NCBI GenBank assembly: GCA_037447655.1
Contig: JBBHKE010001320.1
Location: forward strand, 48,239 to 112,238
DNA from: Zygnema cylindricum
Taxonomy: Eukaryota > Streptophyta > Zygnematophyceae > Zygnematales > Zygnemataceae
Direction: 5' to 3'
DNA: 64,000 nt
Numbering within the stretch: the first letter of the stretch is position 1; each line of letters begins with the position of its first letter. Shown here in pieces: positions 9,070 through 20,191 of the stretch. The translations under genes were made by a program, and so were the position numbers. Under the pieces are notes generated by a model that was not told the DNA's origin, ran no database searches, and saw nothing but the letters and a program-made list of their open reading frames with translations.

Positions 9070-9959
9070 TGTTGAAAAGAGGTAATTAATAGTTCACTTC
9101 CCTATTTTAGTTTTGTTTTAAAGAAAGAGAGTAAGGATCAAAAGCGCGCCATGGCTGCCGCCATATTTAGAAAGTGGCAGTTTTTGCAGTTAAGGGTATT
9201 TTGGCTAAAATGATGCCTAGGTCTAGATTTGAACCTATGACCTCTAGATTCTTTATAGCCTAACGCCTTAACCATTAAATCGTTACGAAACGATACACGT
9301 GACGGGTTTCATAAATGTATAAACATTAACGAAACAGCTAATTAACAGCAGACTAACCAAACGGAGCAATTTCTGCATGTACGCGAAACTGAACCGTGTA
9401 AAATATGTTTTGATCGGACGGCCGGCATTATAGCCGCCACGCGAAGTGAGCTTTTTGGCGGCATACGGATATAGAGTCACGCGGTGCCACGTGGCGCACA
9501 TTATTTGATACCGGAGAAGATGGGAGGAGGAACCATGGCTTCCGATATGACAGGTGTCACCTTGTAGACCTTGTCGTACAATGGTTGTACAATAAGTACA
9601 TCGCCCATTGTACCTTCTTCTACTTTATAGTGTTCCTATTGGATTAGGGTTTAATAGTAGGTAGTCGTGAGTAGGCAGACCGAGACTTAGTAATATTTAG
9701 GTACCTCTCTCTCTAAGAGAGCTTGTAACTATAAAGGTCATCTTTGACCAGCCATAACTTACTGCTCGGGTGAGCAAATTCAGTGATTCTTTTTGCGTTT
9801 GACTCAGAGGAGTCTTGTCCTCACAAGGGTGAGAGTGGTCAGAATATTTGTGGGCCTGGGCGGCGCTTATTCAGCGGGAAAGTAGAAGGGGCAAATATTA
9901 TCCTAGAGGCTTTACATAGGCTGCTCATTCTGTGGGTCAATGGAGACCACAGAATTTCA
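9070..9959 (+). repeat. copia-2 5' LTR
   Basis: It begins TGTTGAAAAGAGG and ends CCACAGAATTTCA. Same-strand copies occur at 14367-15257 and 20555-21427. It should hold the promoter and polyadenylation signals, which I cannot place. An antisense tRNA-like segment lies at 9222-9286. Confidence 0.95.
9222..9286 (-). other. tRNA-like segment, antisense inside the copia LTR
   Basis: The minus strand reads TGGTTAAGGCG, about 25 bases of spacer, then GGTTCAAATCTAGACC. These resemble the A and B boxes of a pol III promoter (B box GGTTCRANNC). The 3' LTR (about 14518-14582) and the third LTR (about 20704-20768, with AAGTTCAAATC) carry the same segment. The full cloverleaf does not pair well, so it is a relic or a chance match, not a functional tRNA. 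Confidence 0.45.
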
Positions 9960-9974
9960 GGTTATGGGCCCACC
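9960..9974 (+). promoter_or_regulatory. Primer-binding site matching the middle of initiator tRNA-Met
   Basis: Immediately after the LTR the sequence is GGTTATGGGCCCACC. It is the exact complement of the anticodon stem-loop region of plant initiator tRNA-Met (GGTGGGCCCATAACC), not of its 3' end. Drosophila copia is known to prime from an internally cleaved initiator tRNA-Met. The ATG inside this site (9964) also starts the gag frame. Confidence 0.8.
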
Positions 9975-10646
9975 CTCTAGGGTGCCCATATTTGATGGAT
10001 CAGACTTTCTTTATTGGGAAATGATGATGGAGGGAGAACTATTTGAGAAGCATCTATGGGGCATAGTGTCTGGACAAATTCGATGAGAGGGACACGTTTT
10101 TCTGGCACCTCCGCCTCTACAGTTGGTAGAACAGCTGCCACCATCACCGAGGATGAAGATGAGGAAGGAGAAGAGATTGTCATAGAAGGAGAAAAGGAAG
10201 GAGTTGCAACTCAAGTAACACCATTGCCGAAGGCGATACCGGCAGCAGCACCACTAGCAACAACGACAAGGGTTCAGACCGAAAGATCAGAGTATGAAAA
10301 GTGGAACTACAAAGACAAGGTTGCTAAGCTCTTAATTCTTAAAAGTGTAGCAAAGGGCATTGCCATTCCCTTTATGCATGTCAAATCTTCATCTCAGATT
10401 TGGATATCACTAGTTAACAAATATAAGAGTGGATCATTGCAGCAGCAACAGTTGGCAGAAAATAAGGTTGCAGCTTATATTTATAAGGGAGGAAGTATGG
10501 ATAATTATTGTAATGATTTAGGAGCATTGTTTGGAGAGTTAGAGAGTGCAGGTAACTCATGGTCTGAGAGACAAAGAGTGAACACATTAATGATGAAACT
10601 ACCTGAAGAGTATGAGAATATCATTAACGGATTGCAGGACATGTGA
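9964..10646 (+). pseudogene. copia-2 gag, frameshifted and stopped
   Basis: Translation from the ATG at 9964 gives MGPPSRVPIFDGSDFLYW, the copia gag start. It meets a stop at about 10084, where the reading shifts frame. The continuing frame carries an acidic insert (TITEDEDEEGEEIVIEGE) and the gag core WNYKDKVAKLLILKSV, SSQIWISLVNKYKSGSLQQ and RVNTLMMKLPEEYENIING. A TGA at 10644-10646 interrupts it; gag-like sequence resumes in the same frame. The gene would encode the capsid precursor. The overlap of the start codon with the primer-binding site is notable. Confidence 0.85.
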
Positions 10647-11954
10647 GATAGCAATTCGAATTGGGATGACACAGTGGGAATGATTTTAGTGAAAGAAAGC
10701 ACCATAGAGCTTAGGAGAGGGAGTCCAAGTGTTCAAGCATTGTCTGCAGGAGCTGATTGGCGGAAGCATGATGAGGAGAGAGGGAAAGATCCCTATCGAA
10801 ACTTTGGTGGAAGAGGACAAGGAGGTGGCAGATTTGATAGACAGGGGAGAGGAACTTCTCGAGGAGGATTATGTCACTTCTGTAAGAAACCGGGACACTA
10901 TATGGCAGATTGTGTCAGACTTGCAGATCTTCGACTGAAAGATGGTCAAGGAACCTCAAAGGACGGAGGAAAGAAAAAGGCTTTCCTGACTCAAGTTCTT
11001 GATGAGGAAGTGGAAGAAAAAACGGAACCTGAAGAGGAGCTTGAGGAGCTTCTCCTTAATCCTAAAAACACTGAAAAGCATGTCGACATTCCACGGAGAC
11101 AAAAGTGTGCTTTCGGAGGTAAGAGGGATCCACCCGAGGATGGGTGGATCATAGACTCAGGGGCTTCAATGCATATGTGCAAAGATAAGCGGTGGTTCAC
11201 TAAACTGAGAAAGATCCCAACAGTTGAGATAGAGTACGGAGATGGTAGAGTAGAAACCACAAGTCTTGTTGGAACTGTTGACTTGAAGGTTCTAGTTGAT
11301 GGAAAGGCCTCAATTGTAACACTCTCAAACGTTCTTTACATTCCACAACTTAGCAAGAACCTAGTCTCAACAGCTGTCCTAGATGAAAAGGAGTTTGCAA
11401 CAGGAACTAGGAAAGGAATCTTCACAGCAAGCTTTGATAATGAGGTTTATTTCAGAGCTGAAAAGGGCAGTCAAGGAATGTTCAGAATTGTGCTTTGCAA
11501 TGAAAAGAGTGTTCTCTACCCGTGTGCAAGTGAGATGATGCTTTGGCATAAAAGGTTGGGGCATGTGCATCTAGATAGATTAAAGAAAATGAAAAAAAAG
11601 GGAATAGTGGAGGGTATTACTTTTGAAGATGATGAGACCTTTGATGATTGTAGTGGATGTGCCCAAGGGAAGATTCATAGACTTCCATTTCCAAAGGCAA
11701 CCACATTTAGGAGAGAGAAAGTATTAGATCTAGTACACACTGATGTTTGGGGACCTGCTAGGTATGCTTCACATGGGGGGAAGAGATGGATGTTAACTAT
11801 CACAGATGATTGGTCTAGATACACGAAGGTATACTTTCTCAGACATAAGTCAAAGGTATTGAGATGTTTCAAAGTGTATAAAGTATGGAGTGAAAAGCTA
11901 CATGAAACCTCAATAAAAGAGATAAGAAGTGATAATGGGAAAGAATACACCTAA
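10647..11954 (+). pseudogene. copia-2 zinc knuckle, protease and integrase N-terminal half
   Basis: The frame continuing from gag carries Gly/Arg-rich sequence, then the zinc knuckle CHFCKKPGHYMADC (C-x2-C-x4-H-x4-C), the protease block GWIIDSGASMHMC, the pre-integrase block LWHKRLGHVHLDRL with CSGCAQGKIHRLPFP, and integrase blocks HTDVWGP, ITDDWSRYTKVYF and IRSDNGKEY. These include the first two catalytic aspartates. The frame stops at 11952-11954; the rest of integrase resumes in another frame two bases later, so a small indel split the domain before its catalytic glutamate. Confidence 0.9.
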
Positions 11955-13804
11955 GAAAAAAAGAATATCTTAAAGAAGAAGGAATTCATCATGAGAAAAC
12001 TATTCCCTATAATCCGGAACAAAATGGAGTAGCAGAAAGAGTGAATAGAACTTTAGGAGATATGTCCAGAAGTATGTTAAGTGATAAGAGGATAGGGTTG
12101 CAGTTTTGGGCTGAGTTTATGAACTATGCTAATTTCATCAAAAAAAGAGTCCTAACTTCAGCAAATAAGGAGGAAACTCCGTATGAGAGGTGGACAGGAA
12201 GAAAGCCTGATTTGTCTAGTTTGAGAGTGTTCGGAAGTCAAGTCTACAGTTTGGATTCCGATAAGACTAAATGGAAGTTAGAGGGAAGAGGGAAACCAGG
12301 ATATCTTGTAGGATATGATGAGAGCACAAAAGGATATCGAGTGTATGACTTGAAAAATAGAGATATAATTTTGGTAAAACACATAGTGGTGATGAATGAA
12401 GAGAAGTCCATTGATCCATTCAAATATAATAAGGAAGTCAAAATCAGATTTGAAACGGATCAGTTTTTTGACTTTGACTTTGAAAATGAAGAGAAGGAAG
12501 AGGGAGAAAAAGAAAAATCTGCAGATCTACCAAAAGAGAAGGAGGAAAGGACAACATCCGAGGCAACGCCACAATACGAAGTGGAAACCGATGAGGAACT
12601 TGATGAGATACCGGAATTGGAAGATAGGGAAGCTGAAAATCTCCCAAAACGAAACCCAGGGATGCCTTCCATACCGGCGTCCGATTTTGAAGGGGGAAGA
12701 AGAAGTAGTAAACGACTTCAAGAAAGACAAGTAAATAACCAACTCACAAAGATGTCTCACCCAGATGAACCTCAAACATACTTAGAGGCCATAAACACTC
12801 CAGAAAGTAGCCGGTGGATCACAGTTATAAATGAAAAAATGGCCTCTATCATGGAAGCCAATACATGGGAGTTGGTAGATTGTCCACCGGACCGAAAACC
12901 GATCGGATGTAAGTGGGTGTTTAAACTTAAATTAAACCCGGATAATACCATTGAGAGGTACAAAGCTAGGTTAGTTGCAAAATGTTATACACAGAAAGAG
13001 GGGATAGACTACGAAGAAACCTTTGCACCTGTAGTCAGATTTCCTTCTGTTAGAATCCTTTTAAGTATAGCCGCAGCGGAGGATATGGAAATCCACCAGA
13101 TGGATATTAAAACTGCCTTTTTGCACGGAGAGTTGGAAGAAGAAATTTACATGAGGCAACCGGAAGGATTCGTGGAAAGTGGGGAAGAAAACAAAGTTTG
13201 CAAACTGATAAAATCACTCAATGGGCTTAAGCAAGCCCCGCGACAGTGGAATATAAAGCTCGACGAATTTCTGACCGGTTTGGGGTATATCAGAATTAGT
13301 TCAGATCACTCTATATATTTATTTGAGGATGAGAATGGAGTGATATTTATTGCTATTTATGTGGATGATTTGTTGGTCTTAAGCAAGTCCTTAGATAAAA
13401 TTAACAAACTAAAACGGGATGTTAGAAGCAGTTTTGATATGAAAGATCTTGGCGAAGCAAAGTACATTTTGGGAATTCAGATGGAGAGAGATAGAGGGAA
13501 TAGAATTATAAGGCTCACTCAAAAAGAAGCAATCGGTAATATGCTAGAAAAATTTCAAATGGAGAAAGCAAACGGATGTACTACTCCCGTGGATTTGAAG
13601 AAAGTGAGTGAGGGGAGTGAAGAGGGAGGGATATTCATCATTAATGATGAGATGGACGAGATAGAAAGAAAATTTATGGAAAATATCCCTTATCGGCAGA
13701 TTGTAGGTAGTTTAATTTATTGTATGAACTGTACCCGTCCGGATATAGCTGCAGCTGTAGGTGTCCTTAGTAGAAATCTAAATGAACCAAGAAAGAGAGA
13801 TTAG
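11955..13804 (+). pseudogene. copia-2 integrase C-terminus and reverse transcriptase
   Basis: The frame begins EYLKEEGIHHEKTIPYNPEQ, continues NGVAERVNRTL with the third integrase catalytic residue, then TPYERWTGRKPDLSSLRVFG. After an acidic linker with IPASDF comes the reverse transcriptase: GCKWVFKLKLNPDNTIERYK, QMDIKTAFLHGELEEEIYM (catalytic D), LNGLKQAPRQW and AIYVDDLLVLS (the YVDD site). The usual LVAKGYTQ reads LVAKCYTQ. An in-frame TAG at 13802-13804 ends the frame before RNase H. Reverse transcriptase and integrase motifs are otherwise intact, so decay looks modest. Confidence 0.92.
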
Positions 13805-14353
13805 GAGGCTGCCAAAACAGTGATGAGGTATCTGGTGGGGACAAGGGAATTATGGTTGCATTTGGGAGGGGAGCACACTGACATCACCACTTAGAGTGAT
13901 GCCAGTTATGGAGATGTGCCTTTAAGGAGGTGTACGACTGGATATGTGTTGCAAATTGGATCCGGTGCATGTTGTTGGAGTAGCAAGCAACAAAAAGTAG
14001 TTGCTCAGTCCACTATAGAGGCTGAAAACATGGCTTCCTGTGCTGCCACCAAAGAATTAATGTGGGTTAAATCTCTTCTTGAAGAACTTAGGTTCATGAA
14101 GTTTGGAACTCAAAATGTTTTTTGTGATAATCAAGCTGCTATCTCGATTGCAGCTAATCCGAAACATCACTTCAAAGCTAAGCATATGGATATTAGACTA
14201 AGCTTTGTCAGAGAGAAGGTAGAAAATAAAATTATTAAACTGGTTCATAAAACTGATAGAGAAATGATTGCAGACATGATGACAAAAGCAGTGCCTTCCC
14301 CTAAGTTGATTTATTGCAGAGAAAACTGTGGATTAAAATTGAAAAGTGACTAG
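13805..14353 (+). pseudogene. copia-2 RNase H domain
   Basis: In the same frame as the reverse transcriptase, sequence runs AAKTVMRYLVGTRELWLHL, then a TAG at 13892, then SDASYGDVPLRRCTTGYVLQ, CCWSSKQQKVVAQSTIEAEN, VFCDNQAAISIAANP and ADMMTKAVPS, ending in a normal stop at 14351-14353. These are copia RNase H blocks. The catalytic-region EAEYMA reads EAENMA here; the fragment at 20192 keeps EAEYMA. The domain would degrade the RNA strand of the RNA-DNA hybrid. Confidence 0.88.
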
Positions 14354-14366
14354 GAATTAAGGGGAG
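14354..14366 (+). promoter_or_regulatory. Polypurine tract of copia-2
   Basis: AATTAAGGGGAG sits directly between the stop codon and the TG of the 3' LTR. The same tract precedes the LTR at 20555. Confidence 0.8.
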
Positions 14367-15257
14367 TGTTGAAAAGAGGTAATTAATAGTTCACTTCCCT
14401 ATTTTAGTTTTGTTTTAAAGAAAGAGAGTAAGGATCAATAGCGCGCCATGGCTGCCGCCATATTTAGAAAGTGGCAGTTTTTGCAGTTAAGGGTATTTTG
14501 GCTAAAATATTGCCTAGGTCTAGATTTGAACCTTTGACCTCTAGATTCTATATAGCCTAACGCCTTAACCATTAAGGTGTTACGAAACGATACACGTGAC
14601 GGGTTTCATAAATATATTAACATTAACGAAACAACTAATTAACAGCCGACTAACCAAAAGGAGCAATTTCTGCATGTACGCGAATCTGAACCGTGTAAAA
14701 TATGTTTTGATCGGACGGCCGGCATTATAGCCGCCACGCGAAGTGAGCTTTTTGGCGGCATACGGATATAGCGTCACGCGGTGCCACGTGGCGCCACATT
14801 ATTTGATACCGGAGAAGATGGGAGGAGGAACCATGGCTTCCGATATGACAGGTGTCACCTTGTAGACCTTGTCGTACAATGGTTGTACAATAAGTACATC
14901 GCCCATTGTACCTTCTTGTACTTTATAGTGTTCCTATTGGATTAGGGTTTAATAGTAGGTAGTCGTGAGTAGGCAGACCGAGACTTAGTAATATTTAGGT
15001 ACCTCTCTCTCTAAGAGAGCTTGTAACTATAAAGGTCATCTTTGACCAGCCATAACTTACTGCTCGGGTGAGCAAATTCAGTGATTCTTTTTGCGTTTGA
15101 CTCAGGGGAGTCTTATCCTCACAAGGGTGAGAGTGGTCAGAATATTTGTGTGCCTGGGCGGCGCTTATTTAGCGGGAAAGTAGAAGGGGCAAATATTATC
15201 CTAGAGGCTTTACATAGGCTGCTCATTCTGTGGGTCAATGGAGACCACAGAATTTCA
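14367..15257 (+). repeat. copia-2 3' LTR
   Basis: It begins TGTTGAAAAGAGG and ends CCACAGAATTTCA, matching the 5' LTR over its whole length with about two dozen differences and a 1-bp indel. Confidence 0.95.
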
Positions 15258-15439
15258 GTACAGTTTACGCTACATCGCGAAACAAATAACGCACATTTGT
15301 TTCGACGGCGAAACAAATGCCGCGCTTATTTTCGACGGTCAGAATTAAATGTCAGTCTTCATCGACGGCCGTGGTGCGAGCCGGAATTCCGGGATGGCCG
15401 CTTTGACGTTTTCAGACGTGGCGTGACCTGACGACACGT

Positions 15440-15920
15440 GGAGAGATAACATTTGGTTGCGAGAATTCCGCGGAGCATAAGGACGAGTGAAATATGGACA
15501 CGCGTCCACTCAATGGCCATGATGTACACAAGCCGTAGAAAAAGTACATCGGCCGTAATACCTTTTTGTACGGTAAAGTCATATGATTGTTTCGTACATC
15601 AATACTAAGGGGCTTAGAGAGGGGTTTTAGGACTTATAATATTTTGGTAGGTAGCCGCCTCTCACCCAGGGAGCACTCTTGTATAAAGAGCTAACTTTGG
15701 CCAACCATATCTATCAACTCAGTTGACCATTTTCAGTGATTCTTTTTGCTGCGGACTCAGTGGAGTCCAGAATACATAGGGGTGTAGTCGGTCAAAGTGT
15801 TTGCCTACCAAGGTGGCTGCATTTCTAAGGGAAAGTCAAAGTGGGGAATGTTATCCAAAACTCATATTCCAACTTTGCATTCTGTGGTGGAACTGAGCAC
15901 ACAGAAAGTCTTATTTCACA
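15440..15920 (+). repeat. Diverged LTR related to the copia-2 family
   Basis: The order of blocks parallels the copia-2 LTR: CACGTGG, AAGTACATCG, GGTAGGTAGCC, a TATAAAG(A/G) block, TTCAGTGATTCTTTTTGC, GGAGTC and TTCTGTGG...CACAGAA, ending TTATTTCA. Identity is clearly lower than between the copia-2 LTRs. It may be a solo LTR or a piece of an older relative. Confidence 0.65.
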
Positions 15921-16047
15921 AGAGTGAAGCTGTAATGGGGTTTTGATTGTCAAGGGGTCAATCATTTGGGTTTACATATACTTGGAGTCAACACTTTCTA
16001 GATTAGCTTCTTTGGACCTGCGAATTCTGAGTGGCAATGGTGCCCAT

Positions 16048-16565
16048 ACATATTTGTTGTCCATAGCCTATTTCAGCCAAGGATTACTCACGGAAGACAC
16101 CCACAAACTACCCCAAAAACAGTTGTGTTTCAGATAGCATGGATTACTCCACAATAAATAAAATCTGTTCAAACTTCACCAGTATGTAGTATTTACTAGA
16201 TAATATAACCTCCCAAAATTACAGTGTCATCCACAAAGGAATCTTAAAGATATGAGCACCAAAGTTTCCCGAAAACTACTGACAACTTATCAAACTAGCC
16301 AAATAGACTTCTCACATAATTCTACTGAATTGACAAAACAGAATAAAACTACGTAAATAAATAGTTTCTAGGTCATCAAACGTAACCACAAAGTTTCATA
16401 CAAAAACATCAATGAGGGTGATCACACCACCAGGTCAAGTTGCAGAAAAAGCTCGCCATTACTTTTAATAAACTCAACTGTGATAAAAAAAATAATCTAA
16501 GTCATACAAGTTTATACTAGCGAGTAACTAACTAGATCCTACACTAATCCTGAATTCCTGTCACT
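16048..16565. repeat. Dispersed repeat of about 510 bp, copy 2
   Basis: Same orientation as the copy at 8058-8570, sharing TTACTCACGGAAGACACCC, CTACCCCAAAAAC and many later blocks. It is more indel-rich near its right end. Confidence 0.75.
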
Positions 16566-16736
16566 TGGCATTACCGCGATAAAACACTACGTCTAATCTA
16601 CGAGACAAACCCTAATTGTAATAGCAAGGAACACCACTATTTTATAATGAACTAAAATATAAACAAATGTTTTCCAAATATTTACAGATACGCGTCCGTA
16701 CAGAAGATGTTATCGATGATTAGTTAGCATTGTTTA

Positions 16737-16855
16737 TATAAGTCTAGCCGACTGTTGTCGTGCGGTACGAAGCACCTGAGTGCGTACGGCGTATAAGTCT
16801 AGCCGACTGTTATCGCGCGGTACGAAGCACCTGAGTGCGTACGGCGTATAAGTCC
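16737..16855. repeat. Two-copy tandem repeat, unit 55 bp
   Basis: TATAAGTCTAGCCGACTGTT...GTGCGTACGGCG occurs twice head to tail (16737-16791, 16792-16846), then starts a third time. The copies differ at two or three bases. Confidence 0.9.
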
Positions 16856-19301
16856 ACTTGTGGTCCCGCATGAATCTCGTCAGTCGACATGATTCAAATC
16901 AACGTTCCATACTGAATTCGTACTGTTCATTTTCCGGATGATCGGTCCAAACTTCGTCCGTCCAATTATGCGAATCCGCTCGTTCGATATTCAACACGTG
17001 TATGTGAATGTTGGCGCCATTCCGAAATACTTAAAGATCTTGTCCGTAAAAAACCACGTCACTCACCGCTTGTGGTATTATGTTTGGTTTCACACATTAC
17101 AAATATTTCCTATCAAATCGCTTCGCGATCCGCCGTCCATTTCACAATACTTGTTCGCGCAACTCAATTAATATTTTGCGTCACTTTAATTAATGCGTAC
17201 ATTTGCTCCCCCAATCCGCGAATCTATCCTAACCTCCATACTACACCTGTTACGCACGGAACGTCGCGTGCGCACAAAAAATGTCGCGTAAGCACGAAAC
17301 TATAGTTTCAAAAACAATAGTATTTGTATCAGCGAAGGTAAAAAGTGACTCGTACGACGTATTGAATAAAATCTGTACGCGCGGACGAACTTTTAGATGT
17401 GTAAAAGTATATGAAAATGTCAGAAAGGTTCATGAATGGCAACAGAAGCGTGAAAGAATATCCTCCGTCAAAGATTTTCTTACGGCTTCCGATGGCCTCG
17501 CATCCTCCTTGGCGGAAGGCACGTGTCATATGCGACGTGTACCCACCTGGTCGCGCGGTCGTCATGGATAATTGTGCACTTTTCCACGAGGCACGATGCT
17601 ATTCTTTCAGGTGCTGAGAATTGACCTACTTCGGGTCACTTGTTGCGAACTGAAAGTGTCAGGCGATGGCGTATCCGATTATGCATCCGACGGTCCACGT
17701 TTACGCCCATAAACGTGGAGAATGAAATTCTTCATTCAGTAGCCTTGTTTTTGTGACAACTTTTTTTTTTGGTACAACACTGTACGAAAAGGTACGGCTT
17801 TCAGCAAACAACGACATTTTTCCCCTAATGGAACCTCACTCTTAGGGTGGACTTCCATTAGGCGTCTCAGTAATTGTATGGAAGATTTTACTAAAAGGCG
17901 TGCCTTCCATTAGGTCGCGACAGTAAACCACTTTTTATTTGCGTGGCTCATTCTGGTTGTAACACATAGATTAATATTAGATGCATAAATTCTTGAAAGA
18001 ATCTTTTGGCGTGTCCCCATGTAACCGAAACTTTGAAACGTTACTTTGGATTTTAGCGCATATTTTACGGTGTACTTTTCAAAGTGTGCCTATATCAGTC
18101 GTTACTTGCGCGTTCATTACTTCGAATATGTAACAGTTGTAGATGTCTACAAAATGTGCGACAGTCTACAAAACAAAATGTAGACGACTACGAAACTACG
18201 AAACTTCCTAAAAACGGCGACGGTCGTAGACGTCGAGGTTTTTTGTGACGTTGTAGATGTTTAGGGCTTTGTGACATAGCGAAGTCATGCTACCATGTGA
18301 CGTCATCAGTACGTACATTTTCCGCCATGGTTTCCCGATTTTGTTTTCTTATCATTTATCATTCGATATGCCAGCAAACTTAAACCAAAAATATTCAAAA
18401 GAAAAATAAAAAAATATATCTTTCATTTGATACTACTATTGCTGCATCTCGTGTAAAGAAGAGAGAAAGAGGAGTGGTCGAGTGAGAAAGAGGGGGAGAG
18501 ACGAGGACGACGTAAAATTTTGCAAAGGACTCATGAAGGAAAGAGGAGGTCCGAGACCCCTGCAAAATTTCTTCCGTACATGTTTGTCATTTTCTTATGT
18601 GCATGCGCGTGACGAGCAGTGAAAAAAATAGCATGTACTTTCATTCATGCAAAATTTTACGAAAACGTTTGACGTGTAATCCATGTTTTCTATTCGTCAA
18701 TAGGGTAGTATTTGATTAAAATCAGGTCGCGATTTGATTCCAGTGCAAGTGTGAAGATGAGCTGGAAGTGGGTCGCGATGATAATAACGCCAAATTGTCG
18801 TACTTTCTAAGCTCCAAAATGACGCAAAAAGTACTTGTGTTTCTATCCATTTTTCGTACGGCGTAATATTTTCTCGTTGTAAGTCCCATTTTCTGTGAAA
18901 ACGACGAAAAAAAAACCCTTACTTGAACACATGGGGAAACACCCTTAGAATGCAAAGTTTGAATGCAATATCTGTACGATCGGAGATAAATATGTGTACC
19001 CGTGGAGGAAATATCTGTACCGTCGGAGGTAATTAATGACTCGTACATATGTTATTAAATGCACTACCCAAAATTTCAAAACGCAACGGCAAAAAAGGCT
19101 GCGGTAAACTTTGATGGTGGGAGCGTGACGGGATAATTTCGGCAGATTCGCAGCCACCCTGGCGGAACGCACGTGACATATGCGACGTGTACGCACATAT
19201 GCGCGCCCTCCTCGTGGATATTTTTTTATCTTTTCCACGCGGCCTATTTTTACACATTCTGTATTCGAGAACTGTCCTCCCTGTGCACGGTCTTAACAAA
19301 C
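16856..19301. other. Intergenic, no supportable gene
   Basis: No open frame here has recognisable similarity. Two blocks of about 100 bp resemble each other (17500-17600 and 19150-19250), sharing CTGGCGGAA-like and CATATGCGACGTGTAC sequence, so old dispersed repeats are present. The rest is AT-rich with scattered CGTAC motifs. Confidence 0.5.
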
Positions 19302-19978
19302 CATAGTTCAAAAGTAGGCTTTTTTATGGTAGGCCTTTGGTAGGCGCACAAAACTTTGCACAAAACTCGCGCAACGTAGGCATACTGTATGTGTGTGCGT
19401 CGTGCACACTCCTGTACGAACGTCCGAATCTGACGTAAGATCAAAGTACAGCGCACGCCGCCGAACGGAATTTTTTAGCGAACCGACACGGCGTAGGATG
19501 CCATTCCGTGGGAAAAAAAACCGGGAAAAAAAAACCGGGAAAATTCTCAAACAGCGTAGTTTATTCTATATTGTTCATTACTCTAATTAGGGCTTTTTTC
19601 CAAGTACCGTAAAAAATGAAAGTACGCTGTCTCTTAAATAGAGTGGTGTACGCTCAGTGTCAGACCGTACATAAATGTACCTTTTTAATTTAAAAAGTAC
19701 AATAAATTAGTTTAGTAACCGCGGACGCATGAGAATGTGCGTTCTAAAAAGGGAAAGAAACCATGTCGTAAAAAATACCGTTCACACATATTCGTCTGAC
19801 AACCGTGTTTCGACCGTGTGAACGCCAACGGGGTTGGTCCGTAGGTTTTGGTAATTTTTTTGGCAGTGTGGTATTTTTTTTTTTTTATCGTCCCATACTG
19901 CCTAGTTGGTCAATTTGAGGCTTTATTTAGTGTGGCCCTCAAAATTGCAGACGCTAACATGACAGATTGTCCTTTCGT
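19302..19978. mobile_element. hAT-like MITE, family H, copy 4, interrupted
   Basis: The left end CATAGTTCAAAAGTAGG and the next 240 bp match the other family members. A block at 19891-19978 (GGTCAATTTGAGGCTTTATT onward) matches the interior of the copy at 30473. About 340 bp of unmatched sequence lies between. The right end is lost in the N gap. Confidence 0.75.
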
Positions 19979-19988
19979 NNNNNNNNNN
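19979..19988. other. Assembly gap (10 N)
   Basis: Ten N characters; real gap length unknown. Confidence 0.95.
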
Positions 19989-20191
19989 GAAAAGTTGTGA
20001 GGGGAATTAAGGATCAGTGAAAAATTAAAATTAGGTGTCAAAAGAGATGTTTTTTAGTTGAATCCCCTTCCGTGACCAAAACAGTAGTACAGACGTTAGT
20101 AAAGAGATAGTCAAAATACTTGGTCAAATTAATAAAATAAAAGATGGAAGAGAGACTGTTTCGAATCAGATTATAGGTATACAATTCGAAA

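Larger units (their letters stand above)
9070..15257 (+). mobile_element. Ty1/copia retrotransposon copia-2, full length but inactive
   Basis: This element has two LTRs, a primer-binding site directly after the 5' LTR, gag-pol in copia order, and a polypurine tract before the 3' LTR. The flanks are GTACG and GTACA, a 4/5 match to the usual 5-bp duplication. The two LTRs differ at roughly two dozen positions by eye, so insertion is not recent. Coding is broken by a gag frameshift near 10085, TGA at 10644, a frameshift near 11955, and TAG at 13802 and 13892. A third family member survives as a 3' fragment at 20192-21427. Confidence 0.95.

Noticed and set aside
9222-9286. Functional tRNA genes inside the LTRs
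   Set aside because: A and B boxes are visible, but acceptor and anticodon stems do not pair, so only a tRNA-like remnant is claimed.
16737-16855. Possible CRISPR-like array
   Set aside because: Only two adjacent 55-bp copies with no spacers, and the window is eukaryotic.
17281-17571. 96-codon plus-strand frame
   Set aside because: No recognisable motif, and part of it overlaps a dispersed repeat also found near 19150-19250.
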